The notes: generated by a model not told the origin, from the sequence alone. Positions 1 through 10,319 are shown, counted from the stretch's first letter. The stretch: DNA of 64,000 bases from Calendula officinalis (GCA_963853835.1 OY970825.1:32685670-32749669); one strand, 5' to 3'. Numbers and translations: made by a program.

Positions 1-1
1 G

Positions 2-634
2 TACTTAACTACATCAAGACCTGACATTATGTATAGTGTTTGTGTGTGTGCAAGATATCAAGCAAGACCCAAAGAACTACACTTGCAGGCTGTTAAAAGA
101 ATATTCAGATACTTGAAAGGCAAACCATCACTAGGTCTATGGTATCCACATGATTCACCATTTGAACTCATAGCCTACACAGATAGTGACTATGGAGGTG
201 AATGTCAAGACAGAAAGTCCACTACTGGTGGATGTCAATTCTTTGGATCAAGACTGGTGTCATGGCAATGTAAGAAGCAAACAAATGTATCAACATCCAC
301 TGCTGAAGCAGAATATGTAGCTGCATCTGCTTGCTGTGCTCAAGTACTATGGATTCAAAATCAGCTTCTAGACTTTGGTATCTCTATCCTTAAAACTCCT
401 ATTTTTATTGATAATCAAAGTGCTATTAGTATTGTGAATAATCCAGTAAAACACTCAAAAACTAAACACATTGAAATAAGATTTCACTTTATAAGAGATT
501 GTAATGAAAAGAAATTAATCAAAGTAGTTAAAATCCATACTGATGATCAATTAGCAGATCTTTTTACAAAAGCATTTGATGTAGGAAGATTCAACTTCTT
601 GGTTAGCAGTATTGGAATGATTTTAATAACTTAA
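2..634 (+). CDS. Ty1/copia polyprotein, C-terminal RNase H end (partial)
   Basis: The frame is open from the left window edge (base 2) to the TAA at 632-634, so only the last ~210 codons of a copia Pol are present. The start reads YLTTSRPDIMYSVCVCARYQ, the RT/RNase H hinge of copia Pol. It is followed by the RNase H blocks AYTDSDYGG, STAEAEYVAASACCAQ, DNQSAISIVNNPVKHSKTKH and HTDDQLADLFTKA. RNase H removes the genomic RNA strand during reverse transcription in the virus-like particle. No stop or frameshift is seen, so this copy was recently coding. The motif-rich spacer and env-like ORF that follow are the Sirevirus layout. gag, protease, integrase and the 5' LTR lie outside the window. Confidence 0.9.
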   Translation, partial: YLTTSRPDIMYSVCVCARYQARPKELHLQAVKRIFRYLKGKPSLGLWYPHDSPFELIAYTDSDYGGECQDRKSTTGGCQFFGSRLVSWQCKKQTNVSTSTAEAEYVAASACCAQVLWIQNQLLDFGISILKTPIFIDNQSAISIVNNPVKHSKTKHIEIRFHFIRDCNEKKLIKVVKIHTDDQLADLFTKAFDVGRFNFLVSSIGMILIT

Positions 635-694
635 AATCTCACTTAAAATCATGTGTAAAGTTAGTGTTGTAAAATATTATTTATTTACTTAAGT

Positions 695-962
695 GTTTTA
701 CTACTGGTATATCTGTACTACTGGTGTGTAGGAATGTGCACAAAATACTACTGGTAGTTAAATACTACTGGTGTGTATTAGGTTTACACAAATACTACTG
801 GTAAGTCAGTACTACTGGTATTCACATATACTACTGGTCTTGTGTGTTAATGGTTACTACTGATGTCTATAGTTACTACTGATGTCAAAATCCTTAGTCA
901 CTACTGATGTTAGTAGATACTACTGACGTTTTACTACTGATATCGTATATACTACTGGTCTT
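695..962 (+). repeat. Interspersed TACTACTG(G/A)T motif cluster
   Basis: Thirteen copies of TACTACTGGT, TACTACTGAT or close variants lie in about 265 bp between the pol stop and the env-like ORF, at uneven 12-35 bp spacing, so this is not a simple tandem array. The motif recurs in the 3' LTR and, in both orientations, inside the env-like ORF near 2915-3100. Confidence 0.85.
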
Positions 963-1057
963 TCAGAAACACAATTACCAAACTAACCCCCATGAAAATA
1001 ACCGTTATGTTATGATTCGAAGGATATTTTAGTAGTTTTGCAGGTTAAATCGAAAGA

Positions 1058-1064
1058 TATAAAA
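1058..1064 (+). promoter_or_regulatory. TATA box ahead of the env-like ORF
   Basis: TATAAAA followed by GG lies 138 bp before the ATG at 1196, and the sequence after it is a pyrimidine-rich leader-like stretch. It could be an internal promoter giving a separate mRNA for the third ORF. This is inferred from position and motif only. Confidence 0.45.
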
Positions 1065-1195
1065 GGCGGCAGACGATTAGTTTAGCATTATCTTCACTTC
1101 GATTTGCTAAAACCTCTCGATAAACCCTAGCTTTCGATCAAAAACTCATCTTCAGTCTTAAAATTCTTAAAATTTTTCTCTCAAATCACTGCAAA

Positions 1196-1708
1196 ATGGC
1201 AACTCTACAATCCCTCAATGTTCAAACCGATCTCAAATACTCAGAGTTCCACAACATGTGTGCCTTTCTACGCAATCCAGACGGAACAAAGGATTTCCGA
1301 CCAATCGTGAACTTTCTAAAAAATTCTTATATACGATTCGCATTAACGGTGAAACCGAAGGCATACCAACAGCACTTGGTGGATTTCTGGACCAATGCTG
1401 AAAGAACGGAGGGTGCAACTGTACCAATGATAAAATCAACTGTGGATGGAAAAACGATCACCATCACAGAACAATCTATTCGACAACATCTACAACTACA
1501 CGATGATTCAGGTATGACTACTCTTCCTAAGGAATTCATTGCTGAAATTTTAAATAAAATGGGATATGAGGGAAGACTAAACATAGTAACTTTTCAAAAA
1601 GGTCTTCTCTCCCCACAATGGAAATTTCTTGTCCATACTATTCAGCATTGTATTTCTCCTAAAAGAAGTACTTGGAATGAGTTTAACAAGGCAATAGCAT
1701 CTACATGA
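1196..1708 (+). CDS. Sirevirus-like third (env-like) ORF, N-terminal part
   Basis: A 170-codon ORF starting MATLQSLNVQTDLKYSEFHN. I recognise it as the conserved N-terminal block of the extra ORF found downstream of pol in many Asteraceae copia elements. The function is unknown; it is called env-like only from its position. It ends in WNEFNKAIAST followed by TGA at 1706-1708. Related proteins continue through this point, and the next frame begins within the same four bases (ATGA, 1705-1708), so the two ORFs are probably one gene broken by a small deletion and frameshift. Confidence 0.75.
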   Translation: MATLQSLNVQTDLKYSEFHNMCAFLRNPDGTKDFRPIVNFLKNSYIRFALTVKPKAYQQHLVDFWTNAERTEGATVPMIKSTVDGKTITITEQSIRQHLQLHDDSGMTTLPKEFIAEILNKMGYEGRLNIVTFQKGLLSPQWKFLVHTIQHCISPKRSTWNEFNKAIAST

Positions 1709-4581
1709 TTTTTGAAGGTATGTTGGGAAATCTTAACTCTTCAAAATTTTTAATGTATCCCAGATTTCTCCAACATATCATAAACATTGAATTACAAAAC
1801 TTGTCAACTCCCAAAAATATTTTTATAATTCCAGAGTTGAACAAGAAAGTTTTCTCAAATATGAGAAAACAATTTAAATTTTCGGGCAAGGAAACCCCTC
1901 TGTTTCCTAATATGATCAAAGATCACACACCAATTGGAGAGGGTTCAATCAAAGATATAACCCAAATTGAACCTCAACCCACTCCATCACCCCCAAATAC
2001 AGCCCAAACACCACCCCATATAGCCACTCAATCACCCACTCACTTAGAAGTCCTGAATGTGTCCCAGGAACTTGAATTAAATCTGCAGAGTGCTACTCTT
2101 CACTCTGTGGAAGACCTACCAGACAAAACCCAAAACATTTCCACCATTTATAAAAGAAAGAAATTATCTTTAAAGGACACCAGGGGACAAATCGAGTCAC
2201 ACCCCAGGCTCAAAGAGTTGTCCTCCAAGGAGGAGAGAGGACATGAGGAGAGGGCTTTCACTACGGATGCCCCAAAGGTGGGTGCACAAGATAGTGAAAA
2301 CATCACTAAGACCCAAACCTCGGCAACTTTAAGTGATGACTCTTTTGAGGAATTACTTAAAGGACCCCGGTGCCAAGAAACCAAAAGGGGGGACATCTCT
2401 GCTTCTTCTAGGAAGAAGAGAATGTCTAAAAGACCCAATGAATCACCAAGCAGTGATGAGGGCAGATCTGTGGAATTGATGGAAAGGAAGGAAAACCTTA
2501 AAACCAATGTACCTGTTAGTGAGCCCGATGATCTTGCTAGATGGAGTGAGGGCAGTATTAAAATCAACCAATTGACGGAAAAAGTGGATTCTCTTGAATC
2601 CACAGTACAAAATTGTCTTGAATTCTTAACAAACCAAGGAAAAACGATGGCTGCAATGAAAAGACATGTCAATACCATCAACAAAAGAATGAGATTCTAT
2701 GAGCATAGGCTTCATCAACAAACCAAAATCATCAGAAGATTGAGGAAGAAAATTGATGATAGTGAGGCTCCTCCAGTTGAGCTCACTAAGGGGGAGAAGG
2801 ATAATATCCAATCAATGATTGATGAATCAACTGCAGCAGCAGCATCTTCTCTCCTAAACTTAAAGGAATCAAATGTTGATGAAGGCCCAGAGATGATGGT
2901 TACAGAAGAAGAGCCAATTACTACTGCTCTTACTAAAGAACAAGCTGAAAAAGAAACACCAGTAGTAACTCCTACTACTGACATTATAGCAGTAGTAAAT
3001 AAAGAAGAGGAATTGAAAGCAGCAAATACTACTGATGCCCTATCAGTAGTAACTCCTGAAGTCACACCAGTAGTAACTACTCTGGTTACTACTGAAGAGG
3101 AAGAACTACAATTTCCAGAGCTGATTGAAAGAGAAAGACATGTCATCATCTCCAAACCACCAACACCTGATCAACCACTTATCATACCTGACATTGATGA
3201 TAATGTGAATTGGTTTGAGGTAGATGAATGTACACTTCCTCCACACCCAAAAATCTTACCAGAAGGTCAATTACATCTATTTTATCCAAAACTTCTGATG
3301 ATGGGTATACCAGATATGAAATACATTCCACCTCCACCATCTGCTCATATTGGAAAAGGAAAAGAAATATATGATGATGATTATCCAAATAGAGCTTTAG
3401 GACATCACATGGTAAACAAGATAAATCATGTCAGAGCAGAAAAGCAGTCCAGATGGAGAACAAAACACAGAAAATTTTTGGAGAAAGTGGAAATGTATCA
3501 AGCTATAGAGGAAAAGAAAGGGAAAGTACAAAGTAAAATTCCTGCACAAATACCTATTCAAACAGATGACATTCAGATAAAGGCTCAAAAGGAAGAATTC
3601 AAAAGGCTCAGAAAGATTGAAGAAGAACATATTCAATGCCTTGAATACTTGGTTTCTGAATGTAAAAAGACTAAAAGTGATTTGACTGATGATGTGTTTG
3701 AACAAAAGGCCAACATGATTGAGTATTTAAAAACAAAAGGGATTAGTGCAAAGTCATTAGGAAGAATGAAGATGATGACTATCATTGAAAAATACTGCAA
3801 TGCTAAGAAGAAAGACTTGGCTGAACAAGAAGCTGAAGAATCAAAGAAAGCCAAAACTTTAATCCCAATCAGTCTAAATTTGCTTAAAGCTGGTAGTGTT
3901 TCAACTGTTGGTGATACTTCAACTCCCCAATCAAAGAAAAGAAAATCTGTTGATCAAGAACAAAGCTCTAAGAAGAAGTCAAAACAAAATATACCTGTTC
4001 TTGAAATGCCAGTTGCTCCTTTACAGAACAATCCAATTATTAACTGGAGAGTGATGCAAAACAATGTTATAGAAGTCATAAGGGAAGACAAAGTTGTACA
4101 GAGATTCACTGGATGGTTACCCTTAATCAGATCATGTTCAAGAAGTGATGTAATCAAGCTTCTGATTATTGGAAAACCTAGAATGACAAAGAAATCATGG
4201 AAAGAGTCTGGTGCTGGATATTTAACAAAGATGATTGATGCTGCATTTTATCCAGATAATTATCCAGAACAATTTACAAATCCAGGTAATGTGTATGCTT
4301 GGAATGTCATTCCTACTGCCAATATGTACTTCTTTGAGAAATCAGGCAAAGTGTGTGAATTGTACTTATATGAAAAAGAATATCCACATTCTGAGAAGAC
4401 TATGTATCAGATATTCATAAACACTTTGATGAAACCCTATGATGCTGTTATGTTCCAAAACAAACTGAATTATTTTACAAAGAGGAACATCAGATATATT
4501 ATTGAACAAAGGCTTCAACAGAATCAAAGAACTCTTGAGAAAAGAAGAAGAGAACAAGAGGAACAAAAGAAACTTGATTGA
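1705..4581 (+). CDS. Sirevirus-like third (env-like) ORF, main part
   Basis: A 958-codon ORF continuing the preceding one in another frame. The beginning (MIFEGMLGN, SKFLMYPRFLQ, KKVFSNMRKQFKFSG, ETPLFPNMI) matches the conserved block after the N-terminal part in related elements. Then come a long polar region rich in S, P, T, E and K, a probable coiled coil around residues 290-350 (SLESTVQNCLEFL, RMRFYEHRLHQQTKIIRRLR), a low-complexity T/V/E stretch partly built from the TACTACTG motif, basic helical segments, and a conserved C-terminal domain with PIINWRVMQNN and MYFFEKSGKVCELYLY. No clear signal peptide or membrane segment is seen, which argues against a true envelope. The stop lies 32 bp before the LTR. 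Confidence 0.75.
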   Translation: MIFEGMLGNLNSSKFLMYPRFLQHIINIELQNLSTPKNIFIIPELNKKVFSNMRKQFKFSGKETPLFPNMIKDHTPIGEGSIKDITQIEPQPTPSPPNTAQTPPHIATQSPTHLEVLNVSQELELNLQSATLHSVEDLPDKTQNISTIYKRKKLSLKDTRGQIESHPRLKELSSKEERGHEERAFTTDAPKVGAQDSENITKTQTSATLSDDSFEELLKGPRCQETKRGDISASSRKKRMSKRPNESPSSDEGRSVELMERKENLKTNVPVSEPDDLARWSEGSIKINQLTEKVDSLESTVQNCLEFLTNQGKTMAAMKRHVNTINKRMRFYEHRLHQQTKIIRRLRKKIDDSEAPPVELTKGEKDNIQSMIDESTAAAASSLLNLKESNVDEGPEMMVTEEEPITTALTKEQAEKETPVVTPTTDIIAVVNKEEELKAANTTDALSVVTPEVTPVVTTLVTTEEEELQFPELIERERHVIISKPPTPDQPLIIPDIDDNVNWFEVDECTLPPHPKILPEGQLHLFYPKLLMMGIPDMKYIPPPPSAHIGKGKEIYDDDYPNRALGHHMVNKINHVRAEKQSRWRTKHRKFLEKVEMYQAIEEKKGKVQSKIPAQIPIQTDDIQIKAQKEEFKRLRKIEEEHIQCLEYLVSECKKTKSDLTDDVFEQKANMIEYLKTKGISAKSLGRMKMMTIIEKYCNAKKKDLAEQEAEESKKAKTLIPISLNLLKAGSVSTVGDTSTPQSKKRKSVDQEQSSKKKSKQNIPVLEMPVAPLQNNPIINWRVMQNNVIEVIREDKVVQRFTGWLPLIRSCSRSDVIKLLIIGKPRMTKKSWKESGAGYLTKMIDAAFYPDNYPEQFTNPGNVYAWNVIPTANMYFFEKSGKVCELYLYEKEYPHSEKTMYQIFINTLMKPYDAVMFQNKLNYFTKRNIRYIIEQRLQQNQRTLEKRRREQEEQKKLD

Positions 4582-4600
4582 TTAAAAGGTAATCAATAAG

Positions 4601-4613
4601 TTTAGGGGGAGAT
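4601..4613 (+). other. Polypurine tract of the Sirevirus-like element
   Basis: TTTAGGGGGAGAT lies directly before the TGTTGGA start of the 3' LTR, the usual plus-strand primer site of copia elements. Confidence 0.85.
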
Positions 4614-5231
4614 TGTTGGAGCAAAACACAGATCAACTTATTACTGATGCTGCAGTTAGTACTGACATTCATTAGTACTGATGGGGCAGAACATGTTACT
4701 ACTGAAGAAGTTGATACTGGTGTATACTATAACTTAGTTACTACTGATCAAGGCATATTGAAGATACTACTGATCATTAGTAGTTACTACTGACGATGTT
4801 TCTGGACTTACTACTGATCACCTTACTTACTACTGATGTTACAAACTTACTACTGGTGATTAGTTTTACTACTGATAACGCGTTTTTGAAGAATATCAAG
4901 TCCGAGATCTTCGTATAGATAGTTATAGAATGTAAATCAATGTACATTTTTATTATTCGATGTAAATCAAGTCCTAGAATAACTAGGGTAAATAGTTTAG
5001 CTTCAAGGACTATTATAAATAGTTCCTTACGAATTGTAAACGTACGTGTGTATTGTTAACTCAATAATATACATTGAAGCTTTTTGTGAAACTGTGTTCT
5101 TAATACTTTCGCATATTATTTACAGTTCATTGTTCTTAATTACATTGATATAGTGTTGATCCGCTGCAACTTCTATATTCAATTAGATCTAAAGTGTTTA
5201 TTAACTAGTCTTTAGTTAATCGATCCTGACA
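4614..5231 (+). mobile_element. 3' LTR of the Sirevirus-like copia element (618 bp)
   Basis: It begins TGTTGGA after the polypurine tract and ends CCTGACA, so it has TG...CA ends. A TATAAATA box lies near 5014, followed by TGTAAACG and an R/U5-like part. The first 270 bp (U3) hold about ten more copies of the TACTACTG(G/A)T motif, so the motif is present where transcription of the element would be controlled. The 5' LTR is outside the window, so age cannot be judged. Confidence 0.85.
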
Positions 5232-5235
5232 GATA

Positions 5236-5510
5236 CCCTCTCACTTCAAATATAGAGGGAGCTTTTCTCTCACTCTATATTTAGAGTGAGGGATAGAGGT
5301 GGGTTGGAGGAGAAAAAACTTCAAATATAGAGATAGAGGGTTGATAGAGAGGTGGGTTGGAGGAGAAAAAACTTCAAGCATCTCCAACCCACCTCTATCA
5401 ACCCTCTATCTCTATATTTGAAGTTTTTTCTCCTCCAACCCACCTCTATCCTTCACTCTAAATATAGAGTGAGAGAAAAGCTCCCTATATATTTGAAGTG
5501 AGAGAATACC
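5236..5510. repeat. Long fold-back repeat (~125-bp arms)
   Basis: The arms at about 5236-5360 and 5385-5510 are near-perfect inverted copies, for example CTCTCACTTCAAATATA against TATATTTGAAGTGAGAG and GGTGGGTTGGAGGAG against CTCCTCCAACCCACC. It starts 4 bp after the copia LTR end. It looks like an inverted partial duplication of the MITE that follows. A transcript would form a long hairpin. Confidence 0.9.
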
Positions 5511-5818
5511 CACTCTATCAATGGACTTCACCACTTTTATTTAATTATCAAATATTTATTTATTTTGTAATGTAAAATAAATTAATTAAAAATATAATTG
5601 TTATGGGTCCCACTAGTTTTAAAGGGATAGATAGAGTTTATGGTTGGAGTTGAAGTTTTGTTTAGAGTTAATGAGCCCACTACTAAGATCATCATAGATT
5701 ATTAATGCGTGCATTCCATTATCGTGGAAATATTCCCCCATGGCACAACCTGAATATGGGGCCAGAAATTGCTTATAGAGATAGAGTGATTTGGATAGAG
5801 TTTATGATTGGAGATGCT
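5379..5818. mobile_element. MITE with GCATCTCCAA termini
   Basis: The left end GCATCTCCAACC and right end TTGGAGATGC (near 5808-5818) are inverted copies, typical of a common plant MITE group (PIF/Harbinger-like, by memory of the termini). The interior is A+T-rich without an ORF. Exact family and target duplication are not settled. Confidence 0.65.
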
Positions 5819-5873
5819 CTAAGGGAAACTGAACAATGCACCCTTGCAAATTTTCAGAAACTCGGCTGAAAAC

Positions 5874-6629
5874 TGTAGGAGCTAATACCAATTTTCATTA
5901 AATGAAATACAATACAATTGGGAAATGACTAAAACAAATACAAGATAAAAACAAGAATATGTAGAAACAAAGAAGAAACAAGTTTTGGTTGAGTCTCGTG
6001 AAATTCACGATCCCCTTAAAATAGATTCGCCGTCTATCTCCCAGGGTAAAACAACCGAATAGTTTTACACTACCGGACATAATTCAAGCCAGAATACTTA
6101 TCGAAAGTTCTTGTGTTTAAGGATCACTAAAAATTAGAGAGCAAATTGTGTGATTCTTGTAAGAGGGTGTAGACAACTTGTGAATGTGTGTTGGTGTTGT
6201 CAAGAATGTGTCTACAAATGAATCCAACCTCTTCTATTTATAATAAAAATGGTCCAAAGGTCTAATGACACACATTAATGTCATTATGTCAATTCAACAC
6301 AATTCATTACAAAGAAATGAAACCACTAATTCAAATTTATTTTAATGACAAACATTAAAAATATAAATAATATTATCAATATTATTATTTGAATACTTTC
6401 ACTAACTCATGTGAAAAAAACCGAGTGGCAAAAACTGAACCCCCATGAAACTCGAGAGACGGGTGTGGATAGGTTCAAATTTCCACTAGTTCATTTGTTT
6501 GATTTATTTGTTCCGTACACCCCACTTTGAGAGTCGATATCTCATTCACCACAACTACATTTTGGACATACAAACCATTAATTATATATAATTAAATATA
6601 TAATTATACGTGTCCAAAATTTTCCAACA
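5874..6629 (-). mobile_element. Copia LTR, minus orientation (756 bp)
   Basis: Read on the minus strand it begins TGTTGGAAAATTTTGG at 6629 and ends CTCCTACA at 5874. It has a TATAAATAG box near 6230-6245 (minus) and is preceded by the purine tract GTGGGGGAT (6630-6638). It is therefore the 3' LTR of a minus-strand copia element. No matching 5' LTR is seen to the right, so the element is truncated. Confidence 0.8.
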
Positions 6630-7300
6630 ATCCCCCACATGAATAGAGATCGATCGAAAACAAAACAAAATTTCAATAAATGTTCAGCGGTTAAGTCTTA
6701 CAAAGGATAGGTAGGTGTTAGCCTTTGAACCTTCCCTTGAGAAGCACACTTAGTCTCCTAGCAGTCAGTAGACGCGATGTCCTTGAACTGAATTAGTCTT
6801 TTGTGTAGACGACAGTATACATTCTCACAAGACTCTCCCTAACTTGTTCATATCCTCTTATCGTGCCCGTCTTGGTCATGGACACTGCCTGGTTCTGCGA
6901 GAGCTACTAAGAATTGTGCCCCAACAATTACATTCGAAGCGACCCCACTTCCCCCTCACATAGGTGATTCTCTACAAGGAATCATTAAAAGTCGTAGTGC
7001 TTATCCTCATTGTCACTAAACTAGGAATGGGCTAGGAAGTAGTATAATTTACTCCCTTTAAGAATGTTTGGAGGAATCCCGTTACCCCCACAGTGACATC
7101 TCTTCGTTTATACAATTAGGTTGTCCTATTGAACCTAGATCTTGGGATCTCCAGTCAACTAGGTTAGGTTTCCTTCGCATAAACTTTATCCCAAGGGCTT
7201 TAGTCCCAATCCATTATATCTAACTCTCTAATTAAGCTTTTTCATAAGCGGATCCGTGATGTTATCATTTAACTTTTGATAGTTAATCTTGATAACATCA
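6630..7300 (-). pseudogene. Decayed 3' end of copia pol (minus)
   Basis: The minus-strand sequence just inside the LTR carries the remains of an RNase H end: around 7230-7255 it reads NITDPLMKKLN, followed by GLKPLG, the usual copia closing motif. The pieces are in broken frames with many stops. The part next to the purine tract is the untranslated 3' region. It cannot be functional. Confidence 0.55.
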
Positions 7301-8089
7301 ATTGAGAGTAGTTATCATATCGTATTATGTCTTACTATTATACATTGTACACTTGACTAATGTAAATGTAAGACAACGATATGTGCCAATTTATACATAA
7401 ATTATTTGGAATATCTTCCTTAATTTATGTAACTTTAAGAAGATGAATGAATACCTTAGCAAGGTACCCCCACATTCGTACGTATTTCTAAGATGGTTTT
7501 CTTTCAAACCAAAATTCGTACGATGTTTAATCTAACCGTCACGAGATATCTTATAAAAAAGATAAGTAGTCGACACACGACATACCCCCACATTTGTACA
7601 AATTAATGTATCAATTACTTCATATTTACTTTTCTCTAAAGTAAAATTATAATATAGGTTCATTCCTACAAATCACTATGTAGTACAATCATCAATATAT
7701 ATTATGATTTTCTTGTCACCACGTTTAGTAGGAGTTGATTTTAAATCATACACTTTTATGTGAGTCATATCAAGGAATTTGGTTATTTCTTTCAACCAAA
7801 TGGAAGGATGATTTTGTCAATTTGTTATATTTGTGACTTTGAATCAATGTGGAATGTTGGTGATATGCAATCTAATTAATTTAAACACCAATTTAATATC
7901 CCACCTATATATGGAGCAAGGATATGATTTTAATTTGATGACATGTACCAATAACATTGCTTAATGATGACATGGACGCTGACTCAAAGGGTATAATAGG
8001 CAATTAACTTCTTCTTTATATGGAAACATATTCATGTCTTCCCTCGCTTCGTTTTTCGCCCATAGCTTTGTTTTTTATTTGTAAACAAA
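7301..8089. other. A+T-rich anonymous sequence
   Basis: No ORF, terminal repeat or RNA gene is recognised. Two stretches read CCCCCACATTCGTACG and CCCCCACATTTGTACA (near 7467 and 7585), a diverged duplicate. The left part may be further decayed copia sequence. Confidence 0.4.
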
Positions 8090-8900
8090 AAAATTTAAGA
8101 AAATCAAAGTTCTTAAAATTAAATTCTTTACGAAATGAGTATAGTCATAAAAATTTGAAAAAAAAAAATTCATGGTTGTAGATTGTGAATTCAATGATTA
8201 ATTCATAGATTAAGCATAAACAAGTGATAATATCGGAAGATTAAGATGGATGGAATATTTGAACACTTTGCTATTGATGGGGGCTGCTACAATTTGGGCA
8301 AATGTTATGCAAATTAGGTTACTACTTACTATATATACCTAGCCAACGTTTCGACTAAATACAAAATGGTCCCTAGACTATTGGTTACAATAAATGTGAT
8401 CCAACAATGGTTCAAACATTTTACGAAAAAAAATCTTATGATCTAAAAATGTAATTTAAATTTATTATGATCACAAAATGTTATAATCTCAAATTTTTTA
8501 AGAAAATCAAAGTTCTTAAAATTAAAATATTTACGAAATGAGTATAGTCATAAAAATTTGAAAAACAATGTCATGGTTCAAACATTTTACGAAAAAAAAT
8601 CTTATGATCTAAAAGTGTAGTTTAAATTTATTATAATCACAAAAATTTTAAGAAAATAAAAGTTTTTAAAATTAAATTCTTTACGAAATGAGTATAGACA
8701 TAAAAATTTGAACAAAAAAATGTCATGGTTCAAACATTTTACGAAAAAAATCTTATGATTTAGAAATGTAATTTAAATTTATTATGGCCACAAAATGTTA
8801 TGATCACAAAATGTTATGATCCAAATTTATTATAATCCAATTTTATTATGATCGAAAGTTATAATAATCAATGTTTAAAAATATTATGATCCAAAAATAT
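8090..8900. repeat. Diverged A+T-rich repeat, ~160-bp period
   Basis: The unit containing TTCAAACATTTTACG, ATCTTATGAT and ACGAAATGAGTATAG recurs at about 8408, 8573 and 8726, and half a unit lies at 8090-8160. Copies differ by indels and substitutions. Short ATTATGATC/ATAATCC runs follow to 8900. No coding potential. Confidence 0.7.
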
Positions 8901-9800
8901 TATAGTCTAAACATATTATTATCAACACTCACACATGAAATTGTTGATGATACTATGTTTAGCCTCGATCTTTACACCACATAATTCTTGTATACTATAA
9001 AAAATGCCAGGTGTCACGCATCATATATTGAAGTTAAAGATAGATGCTCCTCTAATGTGTATGCAAAACATTAATCAGAAAGTAGATTTATGCAATAGAA
9101 CTAGGCTAATATAATTAAAGGTAAGATCGTGATAAAGTTTGTACAATTTGTGTTATCCCACGTATGATTATTAGTCCTTACGACAAAACTATGCCTTTCA
9201 AATTGAGCCGAAGACAATTTCCTATTTAAGTATGTTTTTCAATGACTATTAAAAAATCCATGGGCGAACATTGTCACGGGTTGATTTGTTTGTCCAAATA
9301 TCAGTATTCTCACATGACCAGCTATATGTTGATGTATCAAGAGTAAAGAGAAACAAATGCTTGAAAATTATTTGTTGCGACCAAGATGGTAACTACAAAC
9401 TCAACAACAAACATCTTATACAATAAAATTTCGTTTTCTTTTTTGATTTATTTTTACCGATTATTCATGTACAACAAAACCTTTAATCATCATTTTAATA
9501 ATAGTTGACCATATAATTTCTTACGTTTTTTTCATCATTATATATTATATTTCTTACAGCTAGCCCGCTCATCGGGCGTGTTATGAAACTGGTTACATTT
9601 ATATGGCATAATCAACCATGTTAAATATTTAACAATTTTTAAAATAAATGAACAACTTTATTAGCATTTATTAAAATCGCGGTTAAAAGTTGTCACATTT
9701 AATTTTAACATTTTTACCAACAACAATTTCACATTTTAATAACAACAATTCCACATTTTGATAACAAAATTCCATTGGATTCAATCACAACCCGAGTAAC
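8901..9800. other. Anonymous A+T-rich sequence
   Basis: I see no gene. It holds a small GC hairpin (GCCCGCTCATCGGGC, near 9564-9578) and scattered AACAAC-rich runs. Confidence 0.35.
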
Positions 9801-9809
9801 AAACTTAGT

Positions 9810-9890
9810 AAGCAGTCATCCTGGCACAAGATTCTAACGAATCTCCGGAACATACAAAACATTACTTAATGTGACATCATTTCCGGAATT
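9810..9890 (-). pseudogene. Copia gag/pre-integrase fragment
   Basis: On the minus strand this reads GNDVTLSNVLYVPEIR, stop, NLVPG. It matches the conserved copia stretch between the gag zinc knuckle and the integrase. It has one stop and frameshifts on either side, so it is a small relic. It lies just downstream of the RPL23A-like first exon. Confidence 0.7.
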
Positions 9891-10091
9891 AAGATAACAT
9901 TTCCTTCACCCTTGATTTTCAACAAAAACTTCCTAAAAGTTGATGCTAATAATAAAAAAAACAATAGAACATGAACACAAAATCTAATTTAGATATTGTT
10001 AAAATCAGAAACCAAAAATATATAGAACAACATTGCTCAAACATACAATTGCAGTAGTAATAAGCTGTTAGAGTAATAGAAAAATGCAAAC

Positions 10092-10310
10092 CTTTAGCAG
10101 GCGCCATCGCTAAACGAGTGATCAACTGTAATCACATCGACGAGCCAAAGTAAATTATAAAAGTTACTTTTACAAAATCAAAAAAAAATATGGTTAGTAA
10201 CGAATTTACACAAACGATCATTGGAGCCGTAGACACAGATGAAAATAAGCAAAAAGAGAGTAACCTTCTCGATGGAAATGAGCAGGCTGGAGAAAGCTTG
10301 GGTTTATATT
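10092..10310 (-). pseudogene. RPL23A: RPL23A-like 5' end (leader exon, leader intron, first coding exon)
   Basis: The minus strand shows TATAAACC (10301-10310), a pyrimidine-rich leader exon (10265-about 10300, ending ATCGAGAAG before gttact), a 139-bp leader intron (10126-10264, ending tgattacag), and an exon (10092-10125) with ATG GCG CCT GCT AAA G before gtttgc. The encoded MAPAK plus a phase-1 G agrees with the MAPAKV start of dicot 60S ribosomal protein L23a. No later exon is found at 1-10091, where copia relics begin instead. It is therefore a 5' remnant, or a gene whose remaining exons lie outside the window behind a transposon-swollen intron. Its identity is supported by the neighbouring HEXO1 and MTP11, which flank RPL23A copies in Arabidopsis. 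Confidence 0.6.
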
Positions 10311-10319
10311 TTATGGATT

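Noticed and set aside
2148..3155. Minus-strand ORFs opposite the env-like gene
   Set aside because: Antisense shadows of a long open frame with low-complexity codons; no promoter or domain.
9555..9585. GC hairpin next to CTAG, resembling a Helitron 3' end on the minus strand, and TCTCTACTA at 10873
   Set aside because: The two candidate ends point in incompatible directions, no A/T insertion context is shown, and no Rep/helicase sequence is present.
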